Assembly: GCA_023437305.1 (NCBI GenBank) | Contig: JAEZGN010000009.1 | Span: 186,001 to 250,000, forward strand | Reading direction: 5' to 3' | From: Bacteroidota bacterium | GTDB taxonomy: Bacteria; Bacteroidota; Bacteroidia; Bacteroidales; Dysgonomonadaceae | DNA length: 64,000 nucleotides | Shown here: piece by piece, positions 36,272-46,014 of the stretch | How positions within the stretch are numbered: the first letter of the stretch is position 1 | How the letters are laid out: each line of letters begins with the position of its first letter | Notes under the pieces: model-generated | Seen by the model: the letters and a program-made list of their open reading frames with translations, nothing else | The model's database searches: none | What the model was told of the DNA's origin: nothing | Made by a program: the position numbers and the translations under genes

Positions 36272-37507
36272 ATGAAAGCAGCAATAGTTACAATTGGTGA
36301 TGAAATTCTGATAGGTCAGATTGTGGATACAAATTCTGCATGGATGGCTCAGAATCTTACTCTGGCCGGATTTGAGGTAGAAGAGATGCAGTCGATAGGC
36401 GATAATGCTCAGCAAATAAAAGATACGATAAGCGATGTGTTCCAGCGTGTTGATGTCGTATTGATGACAGGAGGTCTTGGGCCTACGAAAGATGATATAA
36501 CGAAGAAAACCCTTTGCGAGTATTTTGATACTACATTAGTTTTTGACGATTCTGTACTGGATAATATAAAAAATGTAATATCTAATTTTACATCCCTAAA
36601 CGAATTGACTCGCAATCAGGCTTATGTGCCTAGAAATTGTACCGTGATACAAAATAGAGTAGGTACAGCCCCCATTACATGGTTCGATTATAAAGATAAA
36701 GTGCTCGTTTCTATGCCGGGTGTACCTCACGAAATGAGGTATGTGATGGAAAACGAGATACTTCCCCGCTTGAAGAACAAATACGATATCGAGGCATACC
36801 TCAAAAGAGTATTTATCGTAAAAGGTTATACCGAATCAGCTTTGGCAATGTACATTGCCGACTTCGAAGACAATCTGCCGCAAGGTTTTGGACTGGCATA
36901 CCTTCCATCTTTGGGTCTGATGAAGCTTCGCTTGTTCGTCAGGGGAGAACATCGTTTGCCGGAGATTGAGACAGAGGTTAAAAAACTACAAGCGTTACTG
37001 GGCGATGCTATTATAGCAGAAGAAGATATTACTCCCGAAAAAATACTGGGAGCACGGCTTTTCGAAAAAGGGCTCACCTTAGGCACAGCCGAAAGTTGTA
37101 CAGGTGGAAATATTGCACATATGATTACATCTGTTCCGGGTTCTTCCAATTATTTCAAAGGTTCGGTTGTTTCTTATGCAAATGAGGAAAAAGTAAATAT
37201 ACTGCATGTCTCTCAAGAAAATATAGATAAATATACAGCCGTAAGCGAAATTGTGGCTACACAGATGGCAAAAGGAGTACAACAGCTTTTGAATGTAGAT
37301 TGTGCAATAGCTACTACCGGAATAGCCGGGCCGGATGGCGGTACAGAAGAAAATCCTGTAGGTACGGTATGGATATGTACTGTATACAAAAATAAAAGTG
37401 TTACAAAAAGGTATCAGTTTGGAAAATATCGAGAATCCAATATTATGCGAGCTTCCAATAATGGTATGCTACAATTGCTGGAAATGATAGATAGCGAAAC
37501 ATATTAG
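36272..37507 (+). CDS. cinA: CinA-family nicotinamide-nucleotide amidase
   Basis: The 411-residue protein has two domains. Residues 1-170 are MoaB/MogA-like (MKAAIVTIGDEILIGQIVDTNSAWMAQ, VLMTGGLGPTKDDITK, and SMPGVPHEMRYV). The C-terminal part (about 250-405) is the PncC-type amidase: LGTAESCTGGNIAHMITSVPGSSNYFKGSVVSYAN and CAIATTGIAGPDGGTEENPVGTVWI. The family recycles NMN by deamidation to nicotinic acid mononucleotide and cleaves ADP-ribose-type compounds. Both domains are complete. Historically called competence/damage-inducible protein, but no competence genes are nearby. Confidence 0.94.
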   Translation: MKAAIVTIGDEILIGQIVDTNSAWMAQNLTLAGFEVEEMQSIGDNAQQIKDTISDVFQRVDVVLMTGGLGPTKDDITKKTLCEYFDTTLVFDDSVLDNIKNVISNFTSLNELTRNQAYVPRNCTVIQNRVGTAPITWFDYKDKVLVSMPGVPHEMRYVMENEILPRLKNKYDIEAYLKRVFIVKGYTESALAMYIADFEDNLPQGFGLAYLPSLGLMKLRLFVRGEHRLPEIETEVKKLQALLGDAIIAEEDITPEKILGARLFEKGLTLGTAESCTGGNIAHMITSVPGSSNYFKGSVVSYANEEKVNILHVSQENIDKYTAVSEIVATQMAKGVQQLLNVDCAIATTGIAGPDGGTEENPVGTVWICTVYKNKSVTKRYQFGKYRESNIMRASNNGMLQLLEMIDSETY

Positions 37508-37548
37508 ATTGCTTTTTTATATATTAATCAAGAAAAGACTAAAAAAAC

Positions 37549-37583
37549 ATTGCCTCTCCAAACGTCACGTCTGTAGAGGCAAT
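37549..37583 (-). terminator. Terminator of the TonB-type barrel gene
   Basis: ATTGCCTCT (37549-37557) pairs with AGAGGCAAT (37575-37583). Read leftward the stem is followed by a T-tract (GTTTTTTTAGTC). It lies 55 bases beyond the stop of the minus-strand gene and could also stop rightward transcripts of cinA weakly. Confidence 0.7.
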
Positions 37584-37637
37584 TTGTAAACACAATCAAT
37601 ATTAAGTTGATCTTAATATTATTTTGTTATATCAGAT

Positions 37638-39989
37638 TTATTTTTTTGATCCTGACATGATACCTGCATCCGTATCATCATTGTTCAGTCGCTTGTTACC
37701 AGCTTTATACTGACGTCCGAAGTTGAAGTTTACTGTAAAATTTATTACAAATATCTGTTTCAGATTATCGGTGTACACCAGTGATTTGTTCGGTGTCAGA
37801 GCCGAATAATTGCGGCTGCCTTGCGAATAACTTTTTGAAAATGGATTAAACATTCCTCCCGTAAGACTCCATTTTACTTTTTCCAGCCCTAGTAGGCGGC
37901 TTTCGTCTGAATAACCTACCGATACAATATGAATGCGTTCTCCTCTATCCATTGTTTCACCCCAAAAGTTGTTCCAACGTGTATACATTTCTCCTGATAA
38001 AGACCATTTCTTATAATTGAATACGGCAGAACCGCGTACACGCCACGAGCTATACGTATGAGTAAATTCTTCTCCATAGCTTATATATCGGTTGAGTCCC
38101 GGTGTAACGGATAGTGTCAGATATTCACCAAAGGGTTTTAATTTGAATGTTGCCTCGGTGTTTAATCTATGGAAACCTTTCTGATTGATATTTGTACGAA
38201 CAAATTTACCATCCTCAAAAGTTACTTGCTCCATGATTGGTTTATGATCGTAGCTATATCGCATAAAGAATTCTACTCCGAATATTCCTTTGTTGTATCC
38301 TCCCGTTAGTGTATGTGTATAATACCATACTGTTTGGAGGTTAGGGTTACCTCTGCGTATCTGTAATGAGTCAATATCTTGTTCCACATTGTTCAAGTCC
38401 GACAATGAAGGCGAATATCCTGATATGTATCCATTATACCTGATATATGTGTTGTCATTGATATTATAAGATACACGAACATTGGGACGGAAGATATATT
38501 TTTCGTTATGGTTTTCACCTTGACTATTATAGTTGCGCATTACGCCCAGCCCTAACGAATAGTTAAACTTATTCTTTTTAAATTGGAACTCTGCATATCC
38601 GTATGTTTCAGCAAAGTTGAGTCCTACATTGGCAGCAACATTTCCTTCGTAACTATTGTTTGTATAACTTTGCGTATGTTTCAGTCCGACTGATATTTTC
38701 CCTGCTTTCAGTGTTTTTTCATATATACCTTCGGCTATTAAGGAGTATTTATCTCCAAGTACCGATGAGTATATATCTGTATTCAGTATATTGTTTCTGC
38801 GTTCCTCATACGAACGTGTAGATTTAGAGTCAATATATGTGCCTACTAAATTGAATATCAAAAGCTGATCGTTTTTTAGGTTTCGTTGATAATACAAGTC
38901 TAACGAAGGAGAATAACTTCTCCATGTCGAATGATCGGAGATTGACAGAGGATTATTATTGTCCGAAGAGTAGATCATACTGTTCCTGTCTGAAAACTGA
39001 TTCGGCGTTTTTTGGTAATTGTTTCTTAATGTTGCGTTAAACATGTATTTGTCCGCTTCATTCAAACTGTAATTCAGAGCAACATTTAGTCTGTCGTCTT
39101 TAAATGTTGTTGGTTGCCCTTCTTCTGTGCGAGTCAGTGTTTTGTCGGGAAATACGAATGTCTCCTCATTTTCGCGTGTCCATTCTATATTTCTGCGCGA
39201 CCAATACGCATTAACCCCAAATTCCGACTTCTTATGATTCACTTTAGCCGAAAGGAAATTTTCTCCCCAGCCCAGTCCCCCGAATGGGACATTACCCAGA
39301 TTTGCCGATACGTTCCCTCCCGATTCTCTGCGACGTGTGATATAATCGATAACAGCACCTACATTTCCGTAACGCATTCCCGGGTCGTCATGATATTCGA
39401 TACGGATTATATCTTCGGGCTGAATAGCCGTAATTTCAGCGATAGTTACTTCTACGCCATTGATGCGAAGTTGTACGGCATCACCACCCGGCAAAGTAAT
39501 TGTATTGTTCAAAGGGTTTACGATAATACGAGATAGCTGAAGATTACGTAATAATGTAATACCGCTATTAGATGCTTTTATCTGGGCATCGGATGGGATA
39601 ATCACTTTCCTATCGGGCTTTTGAATAACTGCATTTGCTGTTACTGTTACATCTTTGAGTGCTATATCAGAGGACTTTAACGGTACATTCCCCAAATCAG
39701 TATTTTCAACTGCATTCTTAACAGGGATATACCTTTTTCCATATCCTACAAATGTGGCCGATAATATATAGTCACCTGTGGGGATGTTATTAAAAGCAAA
39801 TAGACCTTTTGTATCTGATGATGCGCCTGCTACAAAACTTGAGTCTTGCTTTAGCAGTGCTATGTTTGCAAATTCTATAATGTCATGTGTATCTGTATCA
39901 ACCACGGTTCCCGATATATTAATCTGACCTAAAAGTGTTGATGAGACGATTATAAATAGTGCGGCTAGTATTATTAATCTTTGTTTCAT
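37638..39989 (-). CDS. TonB-dependent-receptor-like outer membrane barrel protein
   Basis: The 783-residue product has a signal peptide (MKQRLIILAALFIIVSSTLLGQ). A carboxypeptidase-regulatory-like domain follows at about 24-105 (ISGTVVDTDTHDIIEFANIALLKQ, FNNIPTGDYILSATFVGYGKRYIPV). A plug-like region comes next (VIIPSDAQIKASNSGITLLRNLQLSRI, LRINGVEVTIAEITAIQPEDIIRIEYHDDPGMRYGN). About 550 residues then form an outer-membrane-protein beta-barrel (the OMP_b-brl_3 type). It lacks a SusD partner and is shorter than SusC, so it differs from the two SusC proteins here. Substrate is unknown. Confidence 0.85.
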   Translation of the reverse strand: MKQRLIILAALFIIVSSTLLGQINISGTVVDTDTHDIIEFANIALLKQDSSFVAGASSDTKGLFAFNNIPTGDYILSATFVGYGKRYIPVKNAVENTDLGNVPLKSSDIALKDVTVTANAVIQKPDRKVIIPSDAQIKASNSGITLLRNLQLSRIIVNPLNNTITLPGGDAVQLRINGVEVTIAEITAIQPEDIIRIEYHDDPGMRYGNVGAVIDYITRRRESGGNVSANLGNVPFGGLGWGENFLSAKVNHKKSEFGVNAYWSRRNIEWTRENEETFVFPDKTLTRTEEGQPTTFKDDRLNVALNYSLNEADKYMFNATLRNNYQKTPNQFSDRNSMIYSSDNNNPLSISDHSTWRSYSPSLDLYYQRNLKNDQLLIFNLVGTYIDSKSTRSYEERRNNILNTDIYSSVLGDKYSLIAEGIYEKTLKAGKISVGLKHTQSYTNNSYEGNVAANVGLNFAETYGYAEFQFKKNKFNYSLGLGVMRNYNSQGENHNEKYIFRPNVRVSYNINDNTYIRYNGYISGYSPSLSDLNNVEQDIDSLQIRRGNPNLQTVWYYTHTLTGGYNKGIFGVEFFMRYSYDHKPIMEQVTFEDGKFVRTNINQKGFHRLNTEATFKLKPFGEYLTLSVTPGLNRYISYGEEFTHTYSSWRVRGSAVFNYKKWSLSGEMYTRWNNFWGETMDRGERIHIVSVGYSDESRLLGLEKVKWSLTGGMFNPFSKSYSQGSRNYSALTPNKSLVYTDNLKQIFVINFTVNFNFGRQYKAGNKRLNNDDTDAGIMSGSKK

Positions 39990-40250
39990 ATTCCTTATTC
40001 CTTACATATTGATTTGTTGTATCGAGCTCGTTACTTTTATGACGTAGTTGCCTCAGAAAAGGTTACATGTAAAAATGAATTTTTCTATATATTCTGATCT
40101 GAAGATTAAAAAATGCGAATGTGATTGTGTCGTAATTACTTGTATATATGTTTGTTGTGTTTTGTTTAAAAATATTTATCATTGAAAGCTAAAGAGCAAG
40201 AATGTTTTTTGAAAATTATTTAATGTATCTTTGCTTCTTTAGAAAAAGTG

Positions 40251-40679
40251 ATGACAGAAGCATATTCTACCGATTGTAAAAAGACATTTTCGAAGCAAGA
40301 AAAGCTTTGTAGTACGAAGGCTATTGAGAACATTTTTGCAAATGGAAATTCTTTTGTGGCTTATCCTCTGCGAGTTGTTTATTTATTCAGTGATGAGGAT
40401 AATAAGGAGAATCAGTATGCTTCGGTGATGATAAGTGTGGCTAAGAAAAAGTTTAAGCGTGCAGTAAAGCGTAATAGGGTAAAACGTTTGATAAGAGAAG
40501 CCTACAGATTAAATAAATCATCTTTGTCGGAACTGTTACAAGCTCATAATAAGCGTTTGGATATTGCTTTCTTGTATTTGAAGACAGAATTACCTACATA
40601 TGCTGAGATAGAAAAGGCGATGCAAAAGGCTCAGCTACTATTATCTGATAAGATTATGAAAATAGAACAAGCCGAATGA
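40251..40679 (+). CDS. rnpA: Ribonuclease P protein component
   Basis: The 142-residue protein helps the RNase P RNA mature tRNA 5' ends. The family core is present: LCSTKAIENIFANGNSFVAYPLRVVYLF, VMISVAKKKFKRAVKRNRVKRLIREAYR (the RNR motif), and DIAFLYLKTELPTYAEIEKAMQKAQLLL. A GTG codon just before the ATG (40248) opens the frame by one codon; ATG 40251 is chosen. A TATCTTTG -7 element lies at 40226-40233. The stop overlaps the yidD start by four bases (ATGA), so the two are translationally coupled. Confidence 0.95.
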   Translation: MTEAYSTDCKKTFSKQEKLCSTKAIENIFANGNSFVAYPLRVVYLFSDEDNKENQYASVMISVAKKKFKRAVKRNRVKRLIREAYRLNKSSLSELLQAHNKRLDIAFLYLKTELPTYAEIEKAMQKAQLLLSDKIMKIEQAE

Positions 40680-40897
40680 AAAAACTATTATCCCGGATAT
40701 TGTTGTTGCCTGTATATTTTTATAAATACAGTATCTCGCCTATGTTGCCTCCATCGTGCCGTTATACACCTACATGTTCGGAATATGCAGTTCAGGCAAT
40801 AAAAAAATACGGCCCATTCAAAGGCTTTTGGTTAGCGACAAAGCGCATTGCTCGCTGTAATCCTTTTGGGGGGCATGGCTATGACCCGGTTCCTTAA
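40676..40897 (+). CDS. yidD: Membrane protein insertion efficiency factor
   Basis: The 73-residue protein has the whole YidD signature: YKYSISPMLPPSCRYTPTCSEYAVQAIKKYGPFKGFWLATKRIARCNPFGGHGYDPVP, with its three conserved cysteines and the terminal GGHGYDPVP. An N-terminal amphipathic/hydrophobic stretch (MKKLLSRILLLPVYF) attaches it to the inner membrane. YidD supports YidC-dependent insertion. The start codon overlaps the rnpA stop, a typical rnpA-yidD pairing; yidC is not adjacent here. Confidence 0.95.
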   Translation: MKKLLSRILLLPVYFYKYSISPMLPPSCRYTPTCSEYAVQAIKKYGPFKGFWLATKRIARCNPFGGHGYDPVP

Positions 40898-40901
40898 AAT
40901 A

Positions 40902-40940
40902 AAAAAGAACTCTCTCGATAAATTGAAGGGAGTTCTTTTT
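40902..40940. terminator. Bidirectional terminator after yidD
   Basis: AAAAAGAACTC at 40902-40912 pairs with GAGTTCTTTTT at 40930-40940, and one more C-G pair flanks a mismatch. Both strands have T-rich tails. It separates the convergent yidD and Lys/Ala-rich gene. Confidence 0.85.
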
Positions 40941-40968
40941 ATTACTTAAGTGTTATTAAATATTAAAA

Positions 40969-41367
40969 CTAGAAATTAATAGCTTTTTCGGCTCTTATTT
41001 TCTGTATTTCTTTTTCGGCTTTCATTTGTGCTTTTAATTTAGTCTTTTCAGCTTTTTCTTTAGCTTTTACTATCGCTTTATCTGCTTTTTTCTGAGCATT
41101 TTCTGCACCTTTTTTAGAGTCTTTTTCCATCTTTTTTTTAGCATCTTGTGCAGCTTTTTGGGTATCAACCTCTATTTGCTTTTTTGCTTTTTCTATTTCT
41201 TGTTCCATTTTTTTATCTGCATCTGCAGCTTCTTTCGCCGCTTTGGCTCTTATGCTTTCTATTTTAGCTGCGGTACTTTCGCTGATAACTATTTTATCTT
41301 GAGCTTTGATAGTTGTGGTAACTGTCATTGCTGTTAAGATGAACAGACTGACTATAATTTTTTTCAT
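40969..41367 (-). CDS. Secreted Lys/Ala-rich helical protein
   Basis: The 132-residue product starts MKKIIVSLFILTAMTVTTTIKAQ, a signal peptide with cleavage after KAQ. The mature part is almost entirely Lys, Ala and Glu with a heptad-like pattern (AAKIESIRAKAAKEAADADKK, EQEIEKAKKQIEVDTQ, KAVKAKEKAEKTKLKAQMKAEKEIQ in part), so a long, highly charged coiled coil or single helix is predicted. Low complexity prevents family assignment; it resembles short helical exported proteins found in Bacteroidota. A role as a structural or nucleic-acid-binding protein would be speculation. Confidence 0.72.
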   Translation of the reverse strand: MKKIIVSLFILTAMTVTTTIKAQDKIVISESTAAKIESIRAKAAKEAADADKKMEQEIEKAKKQIEVDTQKAAQDAKKKMEKDSKKGAENAQKKADKAIVKAKEKAEKTKLKAQMKAEKEIQKIRAEKAINF

Positions 41368-41607
41368 AATTGTAAGTAATTAAATGTAGTTTTCAACTGG
41401 TTCAATTAATTAGTTTGTTATAAATATTTTCAATATTGTGTAGGATAAATATAATAAAAAAAGTGCCAATTCCAATTTTTTATATTTTTATTTAATATTG
41501 CGTATGATATATTATGCTATGTTATATTTTTTGCATAAATGTATTTGTTTTTTCGGAAACAATGTTTTCTTTTGAGAAAAATATGAATATTCTAATATTA
41601 AAATACG

Positions 41608-42486
41608 ATGAAAGACTCAATATTGAGAGAGGTCACACCATTATCACAACGTGACTGTTTCATGATTTTTTCCCGGATAAAACAGCATTTTACATTTCCC
41701 ATTCACGTTCATGCCGAGTTTGAACTGAATTTTATAGAAAATGGAGCAGGGGCGAGAAGGGTAGTAGGAGATAGTATAGAGGAAATTCAAGATTTGGAAT
41801 TAACCTTAATTACCGGATCTAACCTTGAACATGGTTGGCTCGATCATAAATGTCAATCTAAAGAGATAAAAGAAATAACAATTCAGTTTCATGGCGATTT
41901 GCTTAATGAACAGCTATTACAGAAAAATCAATTCAGATCGGTAAAAGAGATGTTTGAGAAAGCTATCTATGGGGTTACCTTTTCGAAAGAAACCATAAAG
42001 CAGATAAAAGACAGACTTTATTCTCTCGCTTCGGAACATGAGGGAGCTCATTCTGTTTTAAATTTGTTTGGCATCCTATCCGATTTGTCTTTGTCGCCTA
42101 TGCGAGAGCTATCCAGCCGTTCATTTAATGAACATACGCAAAACTATGATAGCAGGCGGATAGAACGAGCCTATAATCACATGTTGGAAAATTATAGTAA
42201 AGAAGTCCGCCTTTCGGATGTTGCAAATTTGGTCGGGATGACCGAGGTTGCTTTCAGCCGTTTTATAAAACAGCGTACAGGGCGTAATTTCATAGACTCA
42301 TTAAATGATATACGCTTGGGGCATGCTACACGTATGCTGGTTGATACAACTCATAGTGTTGCTGAGATTAGCATCGTGTGTGGGTTTAATAATTTATCTA
42401 ATTTTAATCGTATATTCAAAAAGAAGAAAGGATGTACTCCACGCGAATTTAGAGAAAACTATAAAGAGTCTAAGTTTTTTGTGTAG
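41608..42486 (+). CDS. AraC-family transcriptional regulator of the mannan PUL
   Basis: The 292-residue protein has an N-terminal cupin-like sensor region (FPIHVHAEFELNFIENGAGARRVVGD, about 30-56) and a C-terminal AraC double helix-turn-helix (about 195-290). The first HTH is VRLSDVANLVGMTEVAFSRFIKQRTG and the second is HSVAEISIVCGFNNLSNFNRIFKKKKGCTPREF. AraC activators often bind tandem direct repeats overlapping the -35 box. Two such repeat pairs are present in this locus, 185 bases downstream of this gene and at 53864, with 21-base period. It is the only regulator gene in the window and lies immediately before susC. The sensed sugar is unknown. Confidence 0.9.
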   Translation: MKDSILREVTPLSQRDCFMIFSRIKQHFTFPIHVHAEFELNFIENGAGARRVVGDSIEEIQDLELTLITGSNLEHGWLDHKCQSKEIKEITIQFHGDLLNEQLLQKNQFRSVKEMFEKAIYGVTFSKETIKQIKDRLYSLASEHEGAHSVLNLFGILSDLSLSPMRELSSRSFNEHTQNYDSRRIERAYNHMLENYSKEVRLSDVANLVGMTEVAFSRFIKQRTGRNFIDSLNDIRLGHATRMLVDTTHSVAEISIVCGFNNLSNFNRIFKKKKGCTPREFRENYKESKFFV

Positions 42487-42624
42487 TAATACTTTTTTGT
42501 CAATTTGTGGTATTTTTTTGATTTCTATTTGGTGTTTTTTCTATATGTATTGACTGAAAAATATTATTCTTATCCTTTATAGATAGCCCTTGTTTGTATA
42601 ATATATAGCTTATAATTAGATATT

Positions 42625-42670
42625 AAAGTAGATTCTATGCTTACTGCCTCTAGAGTCTACTTTTTGTTTT
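42625..42670 (+). terminator. Terminator after araC
   Basis: AAAGTAGATTCTA (42625-42637) pairs with TAGAGTCTACTTT (42651-42663) with one G-T pair, followed by TTTTGTTTTT. It separates the araC transcript from the susC promoter, so araC and the PUL are separate units. Confidence 0.8.
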
Positions 42671-42708
42671 TGATAATAAAGTATTACTATGTGATAATAT
42701 AGTATTTG
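42671..42708 (+). promoter_or_regulatory. Direct-repeat operator upstream of susC, probable AraC site
   Basis: Box 1, TGATAATAAAGTATTAC (42671-42687), and box 2, TGATAATATAGTATTTG (42692-42708), agree at 14 of 17 positions and are spaced by 21 bases start to start, about two helical turns. Box 2 contains the TTTG -33 element at its 3' end. TATTATCA at 42717-42724 also mirrors TGATAATA of box 2, so an inverted arrangement is a second reading. The layout is that of AraC-type activators at class II promoters. Confidence 0.65.
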
Positions 42709-42736
42709 TTATATTTTATTATCATAAATACATTTG
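42705..42736 (+). promoter_or_regulatory. Promoter of the mannan susCD operon
   Basis: TTTG at 42705-42708, 20 bases, then TACATTTG at 42729-42736 match the Bacteroidota consensus. It lies about 83 bases before the susC start. The -33 element is part of the second direct repeat. Confidence 0.8.
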
Positions 42737-42818
42737 CATTACACTAAAAAGCAAATACGAGAATAAAGCAAATCTAACCGTGTAAAAATAATACTAATCA
42801 TTATCGAAGCCTTAAATT

Positions 42819-45800
42819 ATGAGAAAAATCCTTTTTTTATTGCTCCTGATATGTATGGTTCCATGTGCTATGTATGCACAGAGCTATCAAATTTCGGGGA
42901 AGGTAACAGATGCTAAAGACGGCTCACCGATGCCGGGTGTGACAGTTCAAACACAGACCAAAGTGGGTGTGATGACTGACTTTGACGGAAATTATACTAT
43001 AAAAGCGAATAAGGGCGATGTCCTTACATATTCTTTTATAGGTATGACGCCTCAATCAGTAAAAGTAGAATCAGATAAACCTATTAATGTTGCCCTCCAA
43101 GAAGACAATGTGGCTTTGGAAGAAGTAGTTGTTGTAGGGTATGGTACAATGAAGAAAAGTGACTTGACAGGTTCTGTTAGTAGCTTATCGGCAGACAGGC
43201 TTAAGGAGTCCGTTATCACAAACCTCGACCAGGCACTCCAAGGGCGTGTGGCCGGAGTACAGGTCGCTTCCAATTCGGGAGCACCGGGAGCAGCTACCTC
43301 GATACGTATTCGTGGTGCTTCTTCTATTAATTTGACAAATGAACCTCTGTACGTGATTGACGGAGTACCAATGAGTGGTGCCGGTTCATCTACAGTGGGT
43401 TTTTCTTGGTCGGGAGGTTCTAACGGGCAAAACGTAGTGAACCCATTATCAGCTATTGCTCCAAGCGATATTCTATCTATAGACGTATTGAAGGATGCGT
43501 CTGCAGCCGCAATTTATGGTTCTGCGGGAGCTAACGGAGTTGTGATCGTTACAACTAAAAGAGGAAATAAAGGGCGTACCAATATTACTTATGATGGAAG
43601 TATCTCACTTCAATCACCTATCGATAAATTGGATATGATGAACCTTCGTCAGTATGGAACTTACCAACAACAGCTTTACAAGGAAGGTTTCTTGCCGAAT
43701 GTTGATCAGGCTTATCTTGATCCTTCTTTGTTGGGTAAAGGTACAAACTGGCAAGATGCGGTAATGGACAATGCATGGATGCAAAATCATAGCCTTTCCC
43801 TCAATGGCGGAACAGATAAAACTCAATATCTGGCATCTATAAGTTATACAAATCAAGATGGTATATTACTAAACTCAGACTTCGAGCGATTTACCGGTAG
43901 GGTAAATGTTGATAATGAATTTAATAAATATATAAAGGTAGGAGCATCTCTTTCCTATTCGCGTACAGATGAATCGATTATCAATAACGATGGGATCAAT
44001 GGTGTGGTAATGCAAGCTGCATTGATGTCGCCGGCAGTTCCTGTTTATGATTTTGATGGAAATTATGCAGGGCCTGAGACCGTAAACGGGTCTTCGATAT
44101 ACAACCCTGTGGCATTGACCAAAGATCAGATCAATACATTGCGTCGCGAGAGGATTATTGCTAATATTTATGGGCAATTTACTCTTAATCAATATCTCAA
44201 TTTTCGTTCAGAGGTAGGTATTGATGGCTCCAATAGTACAAATAAGGGATTCAAACCAAGTTATGAATATGGTCAGTTGAAGAATACCAATGTAATGATT
44301 ATGCAAAATGAAGCACATAGCTTATATTGGAACTGGATGAACTATGCTACATACAACCAGACTTTTGATAAACACAGTATTAATTTTATGGCCGGAACAG
44401 AGGCTTCTAAGTCATCATGGGAAAGCTTGCAATTGCAAAAAGATCAATTGTCTTCTAACGATATCCATGTGATTGGTTCTGACGGTAAATTTGTGGCAAG
44501 CAGCGGTTCTAAAGATGCCCAGTCGAAGGTTTCTGTATTTGGACGTGCCAACTATAATTTTGACAACCGTTACTTATTGACGGCTACATTGCGTGCTGAT
44601 GGTTCTTCTAAGTTTGGGGCAAATCATCGTTGGGGATACTTCCCTTCATTTTCTACAGCATGGCGTGTTTCCAGTGAGCAATTTATGGAAAATACGCAAG
44701 ACTGGTTGTCGAACTTAAAGTTGCGTTTAAGCTATGGGATGAATGGTAATGATAACTTACCTACCTATCGTTATGGATCTACTATGCAAGCTTTTCAAAC
44801 AGTGTTTGGTACAGCATATCGTATGACAAATAATGCTAACCCTGACCTAAAATGGGAAGCATCGGTACAGTATAATGCAGGTGTTGATTTAGGGTTGTTT
44901 AATAATCGTATAAGTTTAGTTGTAGACCTATATCATAAAACAACAAAAGACTTGTTGCTTCAGCCATCCGTATCGCCTGTTCTTGGTGGATCAGGTTGGA
45001 CAGATATTCAAACTCCTTATATGAATATCGGTAAAGTGGATAATAAGGGTATAGATATATCTTTGAATACACACAATATAGCAGGTAAAGATTTTAACTG
45101 GACTTCAGCCTTATCATTCTCTTTGAACCGCAATGAAGTAAAAGAACTGGATGACTTGGGTACACCTTTCTATGGAAAACTAGACTGGTATGCGGCTTTC
45201 CAAACAGTATCAATGATTTCGGTCGGTCAACCTATCGGTGTATTTTATGGATACAAAACTGATGGACTTTATAAAGATGCAGAAGACTTGAGAAATTCTG
45301 CGAAGCCCGAAGGTGTAGACATTCATCGTACTACAGGTGCTTGGATTGGTGATGTTAAGTTTAAAGATATCAGTGGACCGAATGGTGTTCCCGATGGCAT
45401 CATCAACGAATATGACCAAACGGTTATTGGAGATCCTAATCCCGACTTTACTTTTGGCTTTTCTAATACGTTTAACTATAAAGACTGGGAACTGGGTATT
45501 GGCCTCACCGGATCGGTAGGAGGTGATATCTTGAACTATGTACGTGTAAAGACAGAAGGTGTAATGTCTCAGTGGGACAATCAGTCGACCACAGTACTCA
45601 ATCGTGCACAATTGGGATACGTTAATGGAAATAACTATGATGTGTCAAATGTAGACAATAGCTATATAATCAATCCGAATGCAACACTGCCTCGATGGAG
45701 TGGCAATGATATCAATGGTAACAACCGTATGAGTGATCGTTGGATCGAAGATGGAAGCTATTTGCGCATTCAGAATATATCATTGGCATATAACCTGCCA

Positions 45801-45998
45801 AAGATTTGGTTGAAAAAAACAGGCATATCTAATTGTAAACTTTATTTCAACGTTCAGAATGTGTATACGTTTACAGGCTATTCAGGCTTAGATCCTGAAA
45901 TCGGTTCTTACAACCAACAGGCAGGTCTTTCTAACGTGGATATGGGACGTTATCCATCACCTCGTGTATTTACTTTAGGTGCAAATGTTACTTTCTAA
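42819..45998 (+). CDS. SusC-type TonB-dependent transporter of the mannan PUL
   Basis: The 1059-residue protein has a signal peptide (MRKILFLLLLICMVPCAMYAQ) and a carboxypeptidase-regulatory-like domain at about 24-95 (ISGKVTDAKDGSPMPGVTVQTQTKVGVMTDFDGNYTI). TonB-box-like VVVGYGTMKKSDLTGSV leads to a plug (DQALQGRVAGVQVASNSGAPGA, IRIRGASSINLTNEPLYVIDGVP) and a large barrel ending in TLGANVTF. It should carry manno- or gluco-manno-oligosaccharides across the outer membrane, with the SusD gene 16 bases downstream. The assignment to mannan comes from the enzymes encoded downstream. It is driven by the predicted promoter at 42705. Confidence 0.95.
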   Translation: MRKILFLLLLICMVPCAMYAQSYQISGKVTDAKDGSPMPGVTVQTQTKVGVMTDFDGNYTIKANKGDVLTYSFIGMTPQSVKVESDKPINVALQEDNVALEEVVVVGYGTMKKSDLTGSVSSLSADRLKESVITNLDQALQGRVAGVQVASNSGAPGAATSIRIRGASSINLTNEPLYVIDGVPMSGAGSSTVGFSWSGGSNGQNVVNPLSAIAPSDILSIDVLKDASAAAIYGSAGANGVVIVTTKRGNKGRTNITYDGSISLQSPIDKLDMMNLRQYGTYQQQLYKEGFLPNVDQAYLDPSLLGKGTNWQDAVMDNAWMQNHSLSLNGGTDKTQYLASISYTNQDGILLNSDFERFTGRVNVDNEFNKYIKVGASLSYSRTDESIINNDGINGVVMQAALMSPAVPVYDFDGNYAGPETVNGSSIYNPVALTKDQINTLRRERIIANIYGQFTLNQYLNFRSEVGIDGSNSTNKGFKPSYEYGQLKNTNVMIMQNEAHSLYWNWMNYATYNQTFDKHSINFMAGTEASKSSWESLQLQKDQLSSNDIHVIGSDGKFVASSGSKDAQSKVSVFGRANYNFDNRYLLTATLRADGSSKFGANHRWGYFPSFSTAWRVSSEQFMENTQDWLSNLKLRLSYGMNGNDNLPTYRYGSTMQAFQTVFGTAYRMTNNANPDLKWEASVQYNAGVDLGLFNNRISLVVDLYHKTTKDLLLQPSVSPVLGGSGWTDIQTPYMNIGKVDNKGIDISLNTHNIAGKDFNWTSALSFSLNRNEVKELDDLGTPFYGKLDWYAAFQTVSMISVGQPIGVFYGYKTDGLYKDAEDLRNSAKPEGVDIHRTTGAWIGDVKFKDISGPNGVPDGIINEYDQTVIGDPNPDFTFGFSNTFNYKDWELGIGLTGSVGGDILNYVRVKTEGVMSQWDNQSTTVLNRAQLGYVNGNNYDVSNVDNSYIINPNATLPRWSGNDINGNNRMSDRWIEDGSYLRIQNISLAYNLPKIWLKKTGISNCKLYFNVQNVYTFTGYSGLDPEIGSYNQQAGLSNVDMGRYPSPRVFTLGANVTF

Positions 45999-46014
45999 TT
46001 TTAAAGATAAAAAC

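Noticed and set aside
45979..46014. Earlier start of SusD overlapping susC
   Set aside because: The added 12 residues precede a complete signal peptide; ATG 46015 is the natural start.
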